Source: Dryobates pubescens (taxonomy: Eukaryota; Chordata; Aves; Piciformes; Picidae). From it: DNA of 64,000 nt. Under the pieces are notes generated by a model that saw only the letters and a list, made by a program, of their open reading frames with translations, made no database searches and was not told the origin of the DNA. Below are positions 41,530 through 51,499 of the stretch, piece after piece; within the stretch, counting starts at the first letter, position 1, and each line of letters begins with the position of its first letter. The DNA is taken from the NCBI RefSeq assembly GCF_014839835.1, contig NC_071642.1, positions 9,298,955 to 9,362,954 of the forward strand, read 5' to 3'. The position numbers were made by a program, and so were the translations under genes.

Positions 41530-43435
41530 GGGGAAAAATCCCAACTCTTTCCCCATCTTTTTCTCGTATTTTCCCTGCTTTTTCTTACATTCCCCTCAAG
41601 TTTCCTTGCTCTCCCTAATTTTTATCCATTTCCCCTGCCTTTGTCTTGCCTTTTTCACCCCATTCTCTGCCAGTCTTCCCCCCCCTTTTCCCTTCCTTTT
41701 TCCCTCCCCCCACCTTTTTTTACCTCTTCTGTTCCCCCCCCCCCTTTTTCTGTGCCTTTCTCCTCCCCCCCTCTGCCCTTTCCCCTTTTTTCTGTCCTTT
41801 TTTCCCCTTTTCTGTTCTCTTTTCACTTTTCCTCCCTTTCCCCCTTGCTTTTTCTATTCTCTCCCATTTCTCTTCCTTTTCCCTTGTCTTTTATTCCTCC
41901 TTTTTTCCCCTGCCTTTTTCTTGCTTGTTCTTTTCTTCCCTTTTCTCTGCCTTTCTCCTTCCCCCCCCTTCCACTTTTCCCTGCCTTTTTGTCCCCTCTT
42001 TTCCTGTTCTTTTCCCTTTTCCTCCCTTCCCTGCATTTTTTAACCACTTATTTCTTGTTGCTTTTATTTTCCCCAATTTCCTGCCTTTTCTTCTTCCCCC
42101 TCCCCTTTTCCTGCCTTTTTCTTCCCTGTTCTGTTTTTCTTTTCCCTTTTTCCCCCCCTCCCATTTTCCTTCCTTTTTCTTCTTTTCCCCTCCCCTTTTC
42201 CTGCCTTTTTCTTCCCTGCTGTTTTTCTTTTCCCTTTTTCCCCCTCCCATTTTCCTTCCTTTTTCTTCTTTTCCCCTTCCCTTTTCCTGCCTTTTTCTTC
42301 CCTGTTCTGTCTTTCTTTTCCCTTTTTCCATTTCCCCCCCTCCCATTTTCCTTCCCTTTTCTTCCTCCCTCCTTTTTCTTCCCTGTTCTGTTTTGCTTTT
42401 CCCTGCTGTTCCCCCTCCCATTTTCTGCTTCCCTTTTCCTTTCATTTTAACTTTTTTCCCCTTTCCCTTTCTTCCCTTTTTTCCCCCCTTGCCTTTTCCT
42501 CTCATTTCCCCCCCCCCTTTAATTTTTTGTTGCCTTTTCTGGTTTTCTTTCCTTTTCTTCCTGCTTTTTTCCCCCCCCTTGCCTTCTCTTTTCCCCCCCC
42601 TGCTTTCTCCCTTGCCTTTTCTGCTTTCATTTTTTCTGTGTTTTGTTTTTTTTTCCCCCCAGATTTTTACCTTTATTTTTCAATGTTATTTCCCCCCTTT
42701 TCCCCTTTCCCTCCCCCTTGTGTTTCTCTTTGCTTCTTCCTTTTCCCTGCTGTTTTATTGCTGCTTTTCTTGTTTCCCCCTTATTGCCTACCCTTTTCCT
42801 GCCTCTTCCTGCCTTTTCCCACTTTCCCCCTTGCCTTTTCTACTGTTTTCCCTTTTCCCTTCCTTTTTCTGTTTCCCCACTTCTTTCTTGCCTTTTCTGC
42901 TGCTTTTCCTTTCTTCTTTTCCCTTCTCCTTCCCTTTTCTGTGTTTTCTCATACATTTTCCTCACCTTTTCTGCTATTTTCCCTTTCTTTCCCTTCCTTT
43001 CTCTGCTTGGTTTGTTCCCTGCTATTTTCTTAACCCTCCTGGGTTTTTTTTCCTCCTTCTCCTCTTTTTTTGGGGCCTTTTTCTATTTTTCTGCCTTTCC
43101 CTGCCCTTTTTCCATCCCCCTCTCCCCCCTTTTTTTTCTGCCTCTTTCCATTTTCTTCTTCCTCTTTATTTTTCTTCCTCTGGTTTTGGTTTTCTTCTTG
43201 GTTTTTCTCCCCTTTTCCCCCTGCATTTTTCTTTCCCCCCTCCTGTTTTTCTTGCCTTTTCTGCCACTTCCCCCCCCCCCCCCCATTTTTCCTGCCTTTC
43301 TTCCTTGTTTTTCCCTTTCCCCTCTCTTTCTCTCACTCCCCACGGGACCCCAACAACAACTTTGTGCTGCATCCCCCCCCCCCAAGCCCCCTTCAAACGG
43401 CACCAAAAGAAGATTTCCTCAACCCACTCTTTTTT
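41530..43435. repeat. About 1.8 kb polypyrimidine (plus) / polypurine (minus) tract
   Basis: Nearly every base of the plus strand is C or T, with isolated purines mostly in CTGCCTTTT and TTCTTGCC words. There is no fixed period, but TTTTCCCTTTTTCC and TTTCCTGCCTTTTTCTTCCC recur. Open frames (656 codons plus; shorter on minus) are composition artefacts. It lies in the gene desert between GPAT2 and ADRA2B. Confidence 0.95.
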
Positions 43436-43975
43436 AACTGGAATCTGTCAGCCTCTCCAGCCCAGTGGCTATGGTTACCAGAGCTCCCCTCCCCATTCCT
43501 CACGAACCAGCAGCTTCCACAGCTGCTCCCAGTGCCTCCCCTTGAAACACTCCAAACTCTCCCACTCCCCACTCCCCTCCCAGCCTGCCCTTCCTTGGCC
43601 AAAGGGACAAATTTGAGGCCAAAACCTCTACAGCCAGAAGAAACCAGCACCGGAGGCAGCAGCCCTGGCTTTGGACGCATCCCTTGCAGGATAATTGCCT
43701 TGGGGGGTAATTAATTGCTGTTAATTAAAAGCCCTGGAGCAGCTGTGGCAAGAGCAGGCTCAGACCTGGCCAGAACTCGTTGCAACTCCCTGCCCCAGTT
43801 TGGTCCCGGATTGGGTCCTGAGCTTCTCCTCTCAGGCTTGAAACCAGCGCAGCTCCCAGACACTGACGCCAGCAATTAACCTCTGCTTAATTAACCTCTT
43901 GCCCCACGCTGATGAGGGGACAGCAGCACCACAGCTTCACTGGGAGGTCAGTCACTTGCCCCCAGCACCTTGGGA
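43436..43975. other. Ordinary intergenic DNA between two repeats
   Basis: About 540 bp of mixed composition, including AT-rich AATTGCTGTTAATTAAAAG at about 43712-43730. No exon or mobile element recognised. Confidence 0.45.
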
Positions 43976-43984
43976 AGGGAAGTA

Positions 43985-44195
43985 ACCCCCCCCAGCACCC
44001 TAATTTAACCCAGTTTAGCCATTTTAACCCATTCAAACCCCTTTTAACCCCCTTTAACCCATTTAACCTCATTTTAACCCATTTTAACCCATTCCATCCC
44101 GGTTTAACCCCCTTTTAACCCCTTATAACCCATTTTACACCTTTCTAACCCATCCTAACCCGTTTTAACCTATTTTAACCCATTTTTCAGCAAAA
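43985..44195. repeat. TTTTAACCC short-unit repeat
   Basis: CATTTTAACCC and CCTTTTAACCC units of 9-14 bp recur about fifteen times with variable spacing. The TTAACCC core resembles but is not the vertebrate telomere repeat. Confidence 0.85.
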
Positions 44196-44439
44196 CCCCC
44201 TCCTGGCAGAATTTCAGTGCCTTCTTTTTTGCAGCAGCTCTTATCCCGCTCCAAGAGCAGGGGAAGGGGAAGGAATCTCCATGGCAACATGTGGGAGGGC
44301 TGGGGGGGGGGGATTAGTGGGGAGCAGAGAGAGGGGAAAGCTGGGGGGGGGGAAGCAGGGCTGGCAGCAGCATGGGGGAAGGGGCTGGGGGAGGTCCCAG
44401 GGGAACACTCAGATCTCCTGCGGCACCATGGAAACCTCC

Positions 44440-45015
44440 TCGGGGACCACATCCAGCCCCACAGGACCATGCTCAGACCCCCAGCCCCGTGCCCAGCCCC
44501 ACAGGACTGTACCCAGTCCCATAAGACTATGACCATGCCCAGCCCCACAGGACCATGCTCAGACCCCCAGCCCCATGCCCAGCCCCACAGGACTGTACCC
44601 AGTCCCATAAGACCATGACCTGCCCATGGGACCATGTGTAGCCCTGAGACCCTCAGCCCCATGCTCAGACTCCCAGTCCCGTGCCCAGCCCCACAGGACC
44701 ATGCTCAAACCCCCAGCCCCATGCCCAGCCCCACAGGACCATATGCAGTCCCACAAGACCATGAGCAGATCCTCATGGCACCATGACCTGCCCATGGGGC
44801 CATGGTTAGCCCTGTGAGACCCCCAGCCCCACAGCCCCATGCTGAGCTCCTCAGCACCATGTCCAGCCCCACAGGACCATGTTCAGATCCCCATGGGACC
44901 GTGCCCAGCCCCATGCTATCACATACAGCCCCATACCACCATGAGCAGATCCTCGTGGGACACCAACCAGCCCCCGGGACCATGCCCAGCCCCACAGCCC
45001 CATGCCCAGCCCCAC
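44440..45015. repeat. Minisatellite with higher-order structure
   Basis: CCAGCCCCACAGGACCATGC and CAGACCCCCAGCCCC units of 30-40 bp recur. Groups of two or three form larger near-identical copies, for example the GACTGTACCCAGTCCCATAA blocks at about 44505 and 44592 and the CCATGACCTGCCCATGG blocks at about 44610 and 44783. Confidence 0.85.
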
Positions 45016-45049
45016 AGATCCGCACACCCCAACGGGACCACATCTGGCC

Positions 45050-45320
45050 CACATCTGTTCCCCTTCCTGTGGGGTGCCGGGGGCAGAGGAGCCGCAGCGG
45101 GACACGCTGCCAGGGGCCGGGATCGGGGCCGGCCGGGGGCTGGCGGGGAGCCGAGCGGCGTGCGCGGCCCCGCGGCCCCGGCCCCGCCGCTGCGCTCCGG
45201 GCCCCGTTCACACGACCTCGTCCCACCTCCGGCGTCCTCCCAGCGCGCCGGGACGGGCCCGCGGCCACCGGGGGGGAGAAGGGAAGGGAAGGGCTGGGAA
45301 AGGGCTTCCCGAAGTGCCGG
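45050..45320. promoter_or_regulatory. Isolated CpG island
   Basis: CpG-dense sequence (GGCGTGCGCGGCCCCGCGGC) bounded by minisatellites. No exon could be assigned. It may be an orphan CpG island or the start of a non-coding transcript. Confidence 0.35.
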
Positions 45321-45830
45321 CGGTGGGATATGGCCGGTGGAGCAGGGATGGGGCTAGAGCCACGCTGCGGGGGGGACCTGTCCCCAACCCTGTCCCCAAC
45401 CCTGTCCCCAGCTGCTGGGGGCACTGGAACCACAGTGTGGGGCGGGACACGGGTGTGGGGCAGAGTGTGCTGGGTGCCAGGCTCTGTCCCTGTCCCCTGC
45501 CAGGATCCCCAGGCTCTGTCCCTGTCCTCTGCCAGGATCTCCCCGCTGGGTTCAGTGTCCTCAGGGCCAGCAGCTGCCCAGGGTCACTTCGGGGCCGTTT
45601 GGGGTTTTTTTGGTTCCTGTTATTTATTCCTTCGCTGCCAGCAATGTTCCCCTCCCCCTCCCCCTGCACTGTGTTCCTGCTCTGCTGCCACCACAGGACA
45701 CACTGCTTGTCCCCAAATGTCCCTGGGGATGGAGCTGGTGGGGACACACACAGACAGCACCCCCCCGACCCCCCCCCGTGTCCCCTGCCCGCACAAAAAG
45801 TGACATTCTTGTTCTTATTACAAAATAACT

Positions 45831-45836
45831 TTTATT
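45831..45836 (-). other. ADRA2B: Polyadenylation signal AATAAA of ADRA2B
   Basis: The plus strand reads TTTATT in an AT-rich pocket (45800-45840), about 600 bp past the ADRA2B stop, giving a 3'UTR of about 0.6 kb. Confidence 0.75.
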
Positions 45837-45899
45837 GGGAAAGGGCTGAGGTGGCACTGGCTGGGATGCCACCGGGCTTGGGGACAGGGGGGATGGCAG

Positions 45900-46235
45900 G
45901 GTGGCACATCCCTCTGATGCTGGCACATCCCTCTGATGGTGGCACATCCCTTCCATGGTGGCACATCCCTCTGGCACATCCCTCTGATGGTGGCACATCC
46001 CTTTGATGGTGGCACATCCCTTCCATGGTGGCACATCCCTCTGGCACATCCCTCTGATGGTGGCACATCCCTTTGATGGTGGCACATCCCTTCCATGGTG
46101 GCACATCCCTCTGGCACATCCCTTCCATGGTGGCACATCCCTCTGATGGTGGCACATCCCTCTGATGGTGGCACATCCCTTCCATGGTGGCACATCCCTT
46201 CCATGGTGGCACATCCCTTCCATGGTGGCACGTTC
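45900..46235. repeat. 21-bp minisatellite in the ADRA2B 3'UTR
   Basis: Units GATGGTGGCACATCCCTCT and CATGGTGGCACATCCCTTC, 21 bp each, repeat about 16 times. Shortened 12-bp units (CTGGCACATCCC) are interspersed in a regular higher-order pattern. Confidence 0.93.
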
Positions 46236-46438
46236 CTTTGCCCCCCACACCAAGCCCTCAGGGAAGTCTGGCAGAGACAGAAGGCAGCCAGCGCCACAAG
46301 CGCCTCGGTGTCGCTTTGGGGGGGGATATCAAAGTCATCTGCAGACCCAAGGGGTGAGCAGAGCCAGGAGGAGGTGGAGGAGGAGGAAGAGGTATGGGGT
46401 GGCCAGAGCCCCTCCCCAGAGCCCCTCCCCAGAGGCGC

Positions 46439-48133
46439 TCAGCAGGGCGTGGGGGCAGGGCGGCGGCAGCAGAGGAGGCGGCGGAAGGCTGCGCGGAAGT
46501 CCCGGTTGAAGATGGTGTAGATGAGAGGGTTGAGAGAGCTGTTCAGGTACCCAACCCAGAAGAAGAACTGGAAGACGCCGTCGGGGACCTTGCAGCGCTG
46601 GGGACAGAGCGCGCCCAGGCTGTAGAGGAAGAAGAAGGGGAACCAGCAGAGGACGAAGGCTCCGATGACCACGGCAAGCACGACAGTGAAGCGCTGCTCC
46701 CTCTTCAGCTGAGCCTTCCTCCGCCAGGTGCTCAGCGCCAGCAGCCCCCGCGCCAGCACCACCTGTCCCGACCCTGTGGCCAGGGTGGCCCTGGGCTGTG
46801 CCCTGGGCTGCGCCCTGGGCTGCGGGGATGGCTCTGTCCCAGTGTCCAAAGTGTCCCTGGGCTGGCCCTTGGGCTGTCCCCTGGGCTGTCCCCTGGGCTG
46901 CAGGGCTGCCCCCGACACGGTGCTGGGGGACACTGGAGGCTCCCCAGAGCTGAGCAGCTCGGCTGGGTCAGGTGGTGGGCAGGTGCCCACAGGCTGGGCG
47001 CCGCTGGGTGGCAGCGGTGGTGGCACAGAGGCAGTGGCAGTGGTGGCAGCAGCTGTGGCGGTGGTGGCAGCGGTGGTGGCAGCAGCAGCGGCGGTGGCAG
47101 CAGCTGTGGCAGTGGTGGCAGCAGCAGTGGCGGTGGTGGCAACAGCAGCGGTGGTGGCAGCAGCAGTGGCAGTAGTGGCAGTGGCAGCGGCGGTGGTGGC
47201 AGCAGCTGTGGCAGTGGTGGTGGCAACGGCAGCGGTGGTGGCAGCAGCAGTGGCAGTGGTGGCAGCAGCAGTGGCAGTGGTGGTGGCAATGGCAGCGGTG
47301 GTGGCAGCAGCTGTGGCAGTGGCAGCGGTGGTGGCAGCAGCTGTGGCAGTGGTGGTGGCAACGGCAGCGGTGGTGGCAGCAGCAGTGGCAGTGGTGGCAG
47401 CAGCAGTGGCAGTGGTGGTGGCAGTGGCAGCGGCGGTGGCAGCAGCTGTGGCAGTGGCAGCGGTGGTGGCAGCAGCTGTGGCAGTGGCAGCGGTGGTGGC
47501 AGCACTAGCAGCAGCGGTGCGGGCGCGGTGGCGGCGCCTGGCGATAAGGTAGATGCGGAGGTAGACCAGGACCATGATGAGGCAGGGGGCGAAGAAGGAG
47601 CCAACGCTGGAGGAGAGGACGTACCAGGCCTCCTCGTTGAGCCGGCACTGAGGCCTCTCCTCGCCGGCCGCCGGCCGCCGCTCGCCCTCGTAGAGCAGGG
47701 GCGGGAGGGAGATGAGGGCGGCGATGGTCCAGACCAGCAGGATGCTGAGCTTGACGCGGCGCCGGGTGCGGCACGGCACGGCCCTGCTGACCGCCCAGTA
47801 CCGGTCCAGGCTGATGGCGCAGAGGTGCACGATGGAGGAGGTGCAGAAGAGGACGTCCAGCGCCAGGTAGAGCTGGCACCAGGCCCGCTGGAAGTACCAA
47901 TAGCCCAGCAGCTCGTTGGCCAGCGAGAAGGGGATGATGATGGTGGCCACCAGGATGTCGGCGGCCGCCAGGGACACCAGGAAGAGGTTCTGGGGCGCCC
48001 GCAGCGAGCGGCTGCTGAGCACGGCCAGGATCACCAGGCCGTTGCCCGCCACGGTGAAGAGCACCAGGAAGGTGATGGTGGCGGCGATGGCGGCCGCGGC
48101 TTGCACGGAGTAGCCGCCCCGGGGCCCCTGCAT
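46439..48133 (-). CDS. ADRA2B: Alpha-2B adrenergic receptor with greatly expanded third intracellular loop
   Basis: A single-exon class A GPCR of 564 residues (human about 450). The seven helices are intact: TM1 [21 protein letters not shown]2 with [22 protein letters not shown]3 with the amine-binding Asp ([11 protein letters not shown]93) and DRY (110-112), TM5 with the SSSVG serines, TM6 [10 protein letters not shown] and TM7 NPLIYT. It ends [19 protein letters not shown], with cysteines for palmitoylation. Loop 3 holds an Ala/Thr-only tract of about 170 residues (about 206-375), then a Pro/Gly/Gln segment. The human loop instead carries a glutamate run. The receptor couples to Gi/Go and responds to adrenaline and noradrenaline. 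The start [11 protein letters not shown] is placed as in the family; the frame stays open another 139 codons upstream, but that part is low-complexity. It is next to GPAT2, as in mammals. Confidence 0.96.
   Translation of the reverse strand: MQGPRGGYSVQAAAAIAATITFLVLFTVAGNGLVILAVLSSRSLRAPQNLFLVSLAAADILVATIIIPFSLANELLGYWYFQRAWCQLYLALDVLFCTSSIVHLCAISLDRYWAVSRAVPCRTRRRVKLSILLVWTIAALISLPPLLYEGERRPAAGEERPQCRLNEEAWYVLSSSVGSFFAPCLIMVLVYLRIYLIARRRHRARTAAASAATTAATATAAATTAATATAAATAAATATTTATAAATTATAAATTAAVATTTATAAATTAATATAAATTAAIATTTATAAATTATAAATTAAVATTTATAAATTAAATATTATAAATTAAVATTATAAATTATAAATAAAAATTAATTATAAATTATASVPPPLPPSGAQPVGTCPPPDPAELLSSGEPPVSPSTVSGAALQPRGQPRGQPKGQPRDTLDTGTEPSPQPRAQPRAQPRATLATGSGQVVLARGLLALSTWRRKAQLKREQRFTVVLAVVIGAFVLCWFPFFFLYSLGALCPQRCKVPDGVFQFFFWVGYLNSSLNPLIYTIFNRDFRAAFRRLLCCRRPAPTPC
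47005..47520. repeat. Coding minisatellite in ADRA2B loop 3 (GGCAGTGGT/GGCAGCAGC)
   Basis: On the plus strand, GGCAGTGGTGGCAGCAGC and GGCAGCGGTGGTGGCAGC modules of 6-18 bp alternate. Every length is a multiple of three, so the minus-strand receptor frame reads only Ala and Thr (rare Val, Ile, Ser). Longer duplications are visible, for example the repeated AGCTGTGGCAGTGGTGGTGG block. Confidence 0.93.
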
Positions 48134-48199
48134 GGCTGCGGGCGAGGGCTCAGCGCCGCCCCGGAGAGCGCAGGGAGCGGTCCGAGGGCTGCCGGCCGA

Positions 48200-48545
48200 C
48201 ACCGGGGGCCATGCTGCCTGCCCTGCCCTGCCCTGCCCGCCCCCTGCTGCTCCCCTGCTTCGCCTGGGTCCCTCCTGCTGCCTGCACCTTTGCACTGTCT
48301 GCCTGCACCTCTGCCTGCAATCCCTCCTGCTCCCTGCACCCCTGCCCTTGCTGCTGCTTCCTACCGATGCCTGCACCCCTGCCTGCACCCCTGCCCGCAC
48401 CTTTGCCCTGCCTGCGGTTCCTCCTGCTGCCTGACCTCTGCCTGCTGCCTGACCTCTGCCTGCACCCCTGACCTGCCTGCAATCCCTCCTGCTGCCTGAC
48501 CTCTGCCTGCACCCCTGATCTGTCTGCAATCCTTCCCGCTGCCTG
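48200..48545. repeat. Degenerate CTGCCTGCACC/CTGCTGCCTGACC repeat upstream of ADRA2B
   Basis: CTCCTGCTGCCTGACCTCTG, CCTGCACCCCTGACC and TCTGCCTGCAATCC recur about every 25-35 bp, in the presumed 5'UTR or proximal promoter of ADRA2B. Confidence 0.75.
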
Positions 48546-48599
48546 CACACCCCCTCCCCCGCCCCCCCGCCCCTGCCCGTTCCGTGCCCCCTTGCCCTG

Positions 48600-48815
48600 C
48601 CCGGCCCTCACCCTACCTCCCGGTGCCGCCGCCGGTGCCGCCGGGCTCTGCGCTGCCGGGCGCCGCCTCCTCGGGGTTTTAAGCGGCCGTGGGGGTTCGG
48701 GGGTGGGGGGTGCCTGAGCAACCGCCCCCGGGGCGGAACCGGGCGGAACCGGGGACACCAGCGGCTGCCTGCGGCGCCGGGCTCCGCTGCCCCGCGCCGC
48801 ACATCGCTCCCTCAG
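48600..48815 (-). promoter_or_regulatory. ADRA2B: CpG-rich probable promoter of ADRA2B
   Basis: A CpG-dense block with a TTTTAAGC TATA-like element (about 48676) lies about 0.5 kb upstream of the ADRA2B start. Repeat-rich DNA begins immediately beyond it. No transcript start can be seen directly. Confidence 0.4.
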
Positions 48816-48829
48816 CACCCATGGCCCTC

Positions 48830-50640
48830 CCCCGGCACCCTCATCCCTCCCTGGTACCCAGGCCCCTCCCTTTGCATCATCTCCTCTGGTACCCCCTTCC
48901 CTCCCTCTGTCCCTGGTACCTGCATCCCCTCCCCAGTGCCCACAGCCCTGCCCTGGTACCTGTGCCCCTCTCCCAACACCCCCCTCCCTCCCTGGAGCCT
49001 GCATCCCACCTGCCTCCCCACATCCCTCAACCTGGTACCCACGGCCCTTCCCTGGCACCTCCCTCTCTTCTCCAGCACCCCCATCCCTCCCTTCCTGGCA
49101 CCTGTGTCTTCCTCAGGACCTTCTTCCCTTTCCTGGCATCCACATCCTCCCCTGGTACCTTCCACCCAGCACCCACATACCTCCCTGGCACCTCTGTCTC
49201 CTCTCCAACACCCTCATGACCCCCACATCTGCATGGCACTCATGCCCTCCCAGGCACCCACATCACTCCCTCAGCACCCAGGTGCCATCCCCAGCAGCCA
49301 CCCTCAGCAGCCTGGCACCCACCTCGCCCTCCCCAGTGCCCCCTCTCTCCCTGATACCCCCCACCCAGCACCCACATCCCTCCCTGGTACCCACATCCCT
49401 CCCTGACAACTGCTCTCCAGTGCCCACTCCCCTCTCCCTCCCTGGTACCCACACTGCTCCCCCAGCACCCTGTGTCCCTTCCCTAGCAGCCCCATCCTGC
49501 CCTGGCACTGCCATCCCTTTCCCTGGTACCCACAGCCCACCTGGTACCCCACTCCCTCCCTGATACCCACCCCCCTGCTATCTGTGCCCCTCCTTGGCAT
49601 CTCTTGCCCAGCACCCACACCCCTCCCTCCCTCCCTGGCACCCACACCCCTCCCTCCCTGGCACCCACATCCCTCCCTCCCTGGCACCCACATCCCTCCC
49701 TCCCTCCCTGGCACCCACATCCCTCCCTCCCTCCCTGGCACCCACACCCCTCCCTCCCTGGCACCCACATCCCTTCTTCAGCACATTTCCCTGGTTCCCC
49801 ATCTGATACCCCTCAGTTCCCCCTCTGGTACCCCCTCCAGCACCCACATCCTTCCCCAGCACTCCCAGTCCTGCAGCCCAGGGACCTCCCCTCCTACCCA
49901 GCACCCCAAGCACCCCCAGCCCTCCTGGCACCTGTGTCCCCTGCCCCAGCACCCATAGCCCTTACTGGTACCTGCCACCTCCTCCCCAGTACCCACCCCC
50001 TTCCCTGGCACCCATGTGCCTGCCCCCTCCAGCCCCTCCCTGACACCCACAGCCCTTCCCCAACAACCGTTTCTCTCCCCTGGCACCCACATCCTTCTCT
50101 GGTACCCTCTCCAGCACCCACATCCCTCCTTGGCACTCCCAGTCCTCCATCCCAGCTACCTCCCCTCCTACCCAGCACCCCAACACCCCCTGCTCTCCTG
50201 GCTCCCTCTCCCCAGCACCCCCAGCCCTTACTGCTGCCCATAGCCCTCCCTGGCCTCTCCATCCCCTTGCCCAGCACCCCCAGCCCTCCTGGCACCTGTG
50301 TCCCCTTGCCCAGCACCCCCAGCCCTCCTAGCACCTGTGTCCCCGTGCCCAGCACCCCCAGCCCTCCCTGGCACCCATGTCCCCTTGCCCAGCACCCCCA
50401 GCCCTCCTGGCACCTGTGTCCCCTTGCCCAGCACCCCCAGCCCTCCTAGCACCTGTGTCCCCTTGCCCAGCACCCCCAGCCCTCCCTGGCACCTGTGTCC
50501 CCTTGCCCAGCACCCCCAGCCCTCCTAGCACCTGTGTCCCCTTGCCCAGCACCCCCAGCCCTCCTGGCACCCGTGTCCCCTTGCCCAGCACCCCCAGCCC
50601 TCCCTGGCACCCATTGCCCCTGCACTCCCCCAGCACAAAC
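48830..50640. repeat. Compound C-rich minisatellite field between ADRA2B and ELMOD3
   Basis: About 1.8 kb of CCCTGGCACCCACATCCCTC-type units. Local homogenised subarrays stand out: 49615-49775 (CCCTCCCTCCCTGGCACCCA, 23-31 bp) and 50270-50615 (39 bp, CCAGCACCCCCAGCCCTCCT plus GGCACCTGTGTCCCCTTGC, nine near-identical copies). The remainder is the same motif in decayed form. Open frames here are not genes. Confidence 0.9.
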
Positions 50641-50740
50641 ATCCTCAGTTCCCAGCTCCCTCCCCCCCCTCCCCAGCCCTTGCCCCAATCCCCCAGCTCC
50701 CTCCCCCCCAGCTCCAGACTCCTCCTCACTCCATTGTTGT

Positions 50741-50746
50741 TTTATT
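50741..50746 (-). other. ELMOD3: Polyadenylation signal AATAAA of ELMOD3
   Basis: The plus strand reads TTTATT in TTGTTTTATTGAGG, about 755 bp past the ELMOD3 stop and just after the minisatellite field ends. Confidence 0.75.
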
Positions 50747-51499
50747 GAGGCTGGGGGCAGCACTCTCCAGCCCCTCAGCACCACTTCAGATGGACTGCAG
50801 CCCCCTCCCCCCACCCCAGCCTGTGGGATGCCAGCTCCAGCACCCCTCAACTCCTCCTGGTCACCACCCCCCCCCCACGTTTTGTATCCCAATCTGGGGT
50901 CCTGGGGGGCTCTCTCCCCCTCTGGAGGGCTGAGGAGGCCTCGGGAGCACTCTGAAGCCCTGCTCAGGGCAGCTGCACAGCCTCCAGCTCAGCAGGACTG
51001 GGGCCATGCCTGGGGGGGAGGGAGGCTGAGGGGGAAACCAAGGCAGGGAGGGGGCTGGGAAGGTGTCATGGGGCCCTGCTGCCACCCTCACCCCCTGAGC
51101 ACCCAGGGGGGCTACACCCTGCTGGGTGCTGCTGGTGCCACTTTGGCTCAGGAGCCTCCTCCCTGCTCCAGCTCCCTTCTGCTGCAGGCAAGGGGCAGGG
51201 CTGGGGACAGGGGGACAGAGGGACAGACTGCCCCAGCCCCCAGGCTGCTGTCCCACACATCCTACCCCCTCCACCACCTCCTCCTTGGCTCCAAGTCGGG
51301 GGGGGCTGGGCCCTGGGGAGCCCTGCAGGCTGAGTGGGAGCCACCCAGGCAGCATCCTCTGGGGACACTTAGGGCAAACCCCTGCCCCCCGCCCCCCCCC
51401 CCCCCCCGGGCTGGCAGCCACCTCCAGCCCTGAGGCCCTCCCTGAGCCCCTGGCTGGGCTCTGCAGTGCTGGTGCAGCCTTCAGCAGGGCTCCCCCCTT

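Noticed and set aside
41646-43616. 656-codon open frame rich in Phe, Pro, Ser and Leu
   Set aside because: A C/T-only strand cannot form stop codons, so a long open frame is automatic. It contains no domain.
43985-44195. True interstitial telomere repeat
   Set aside because: The units are TTTTAACCC with variable length, not CCCTAA/TTAGGG hexamers.
44929-45433. A gene beginning in the CpG island at 45.05-45.3 kb
   Set aside because: Open frames on both strands are GC artefacts, and no splice-consistent exon or family match was found. I kept it only as an orphan CpG island.
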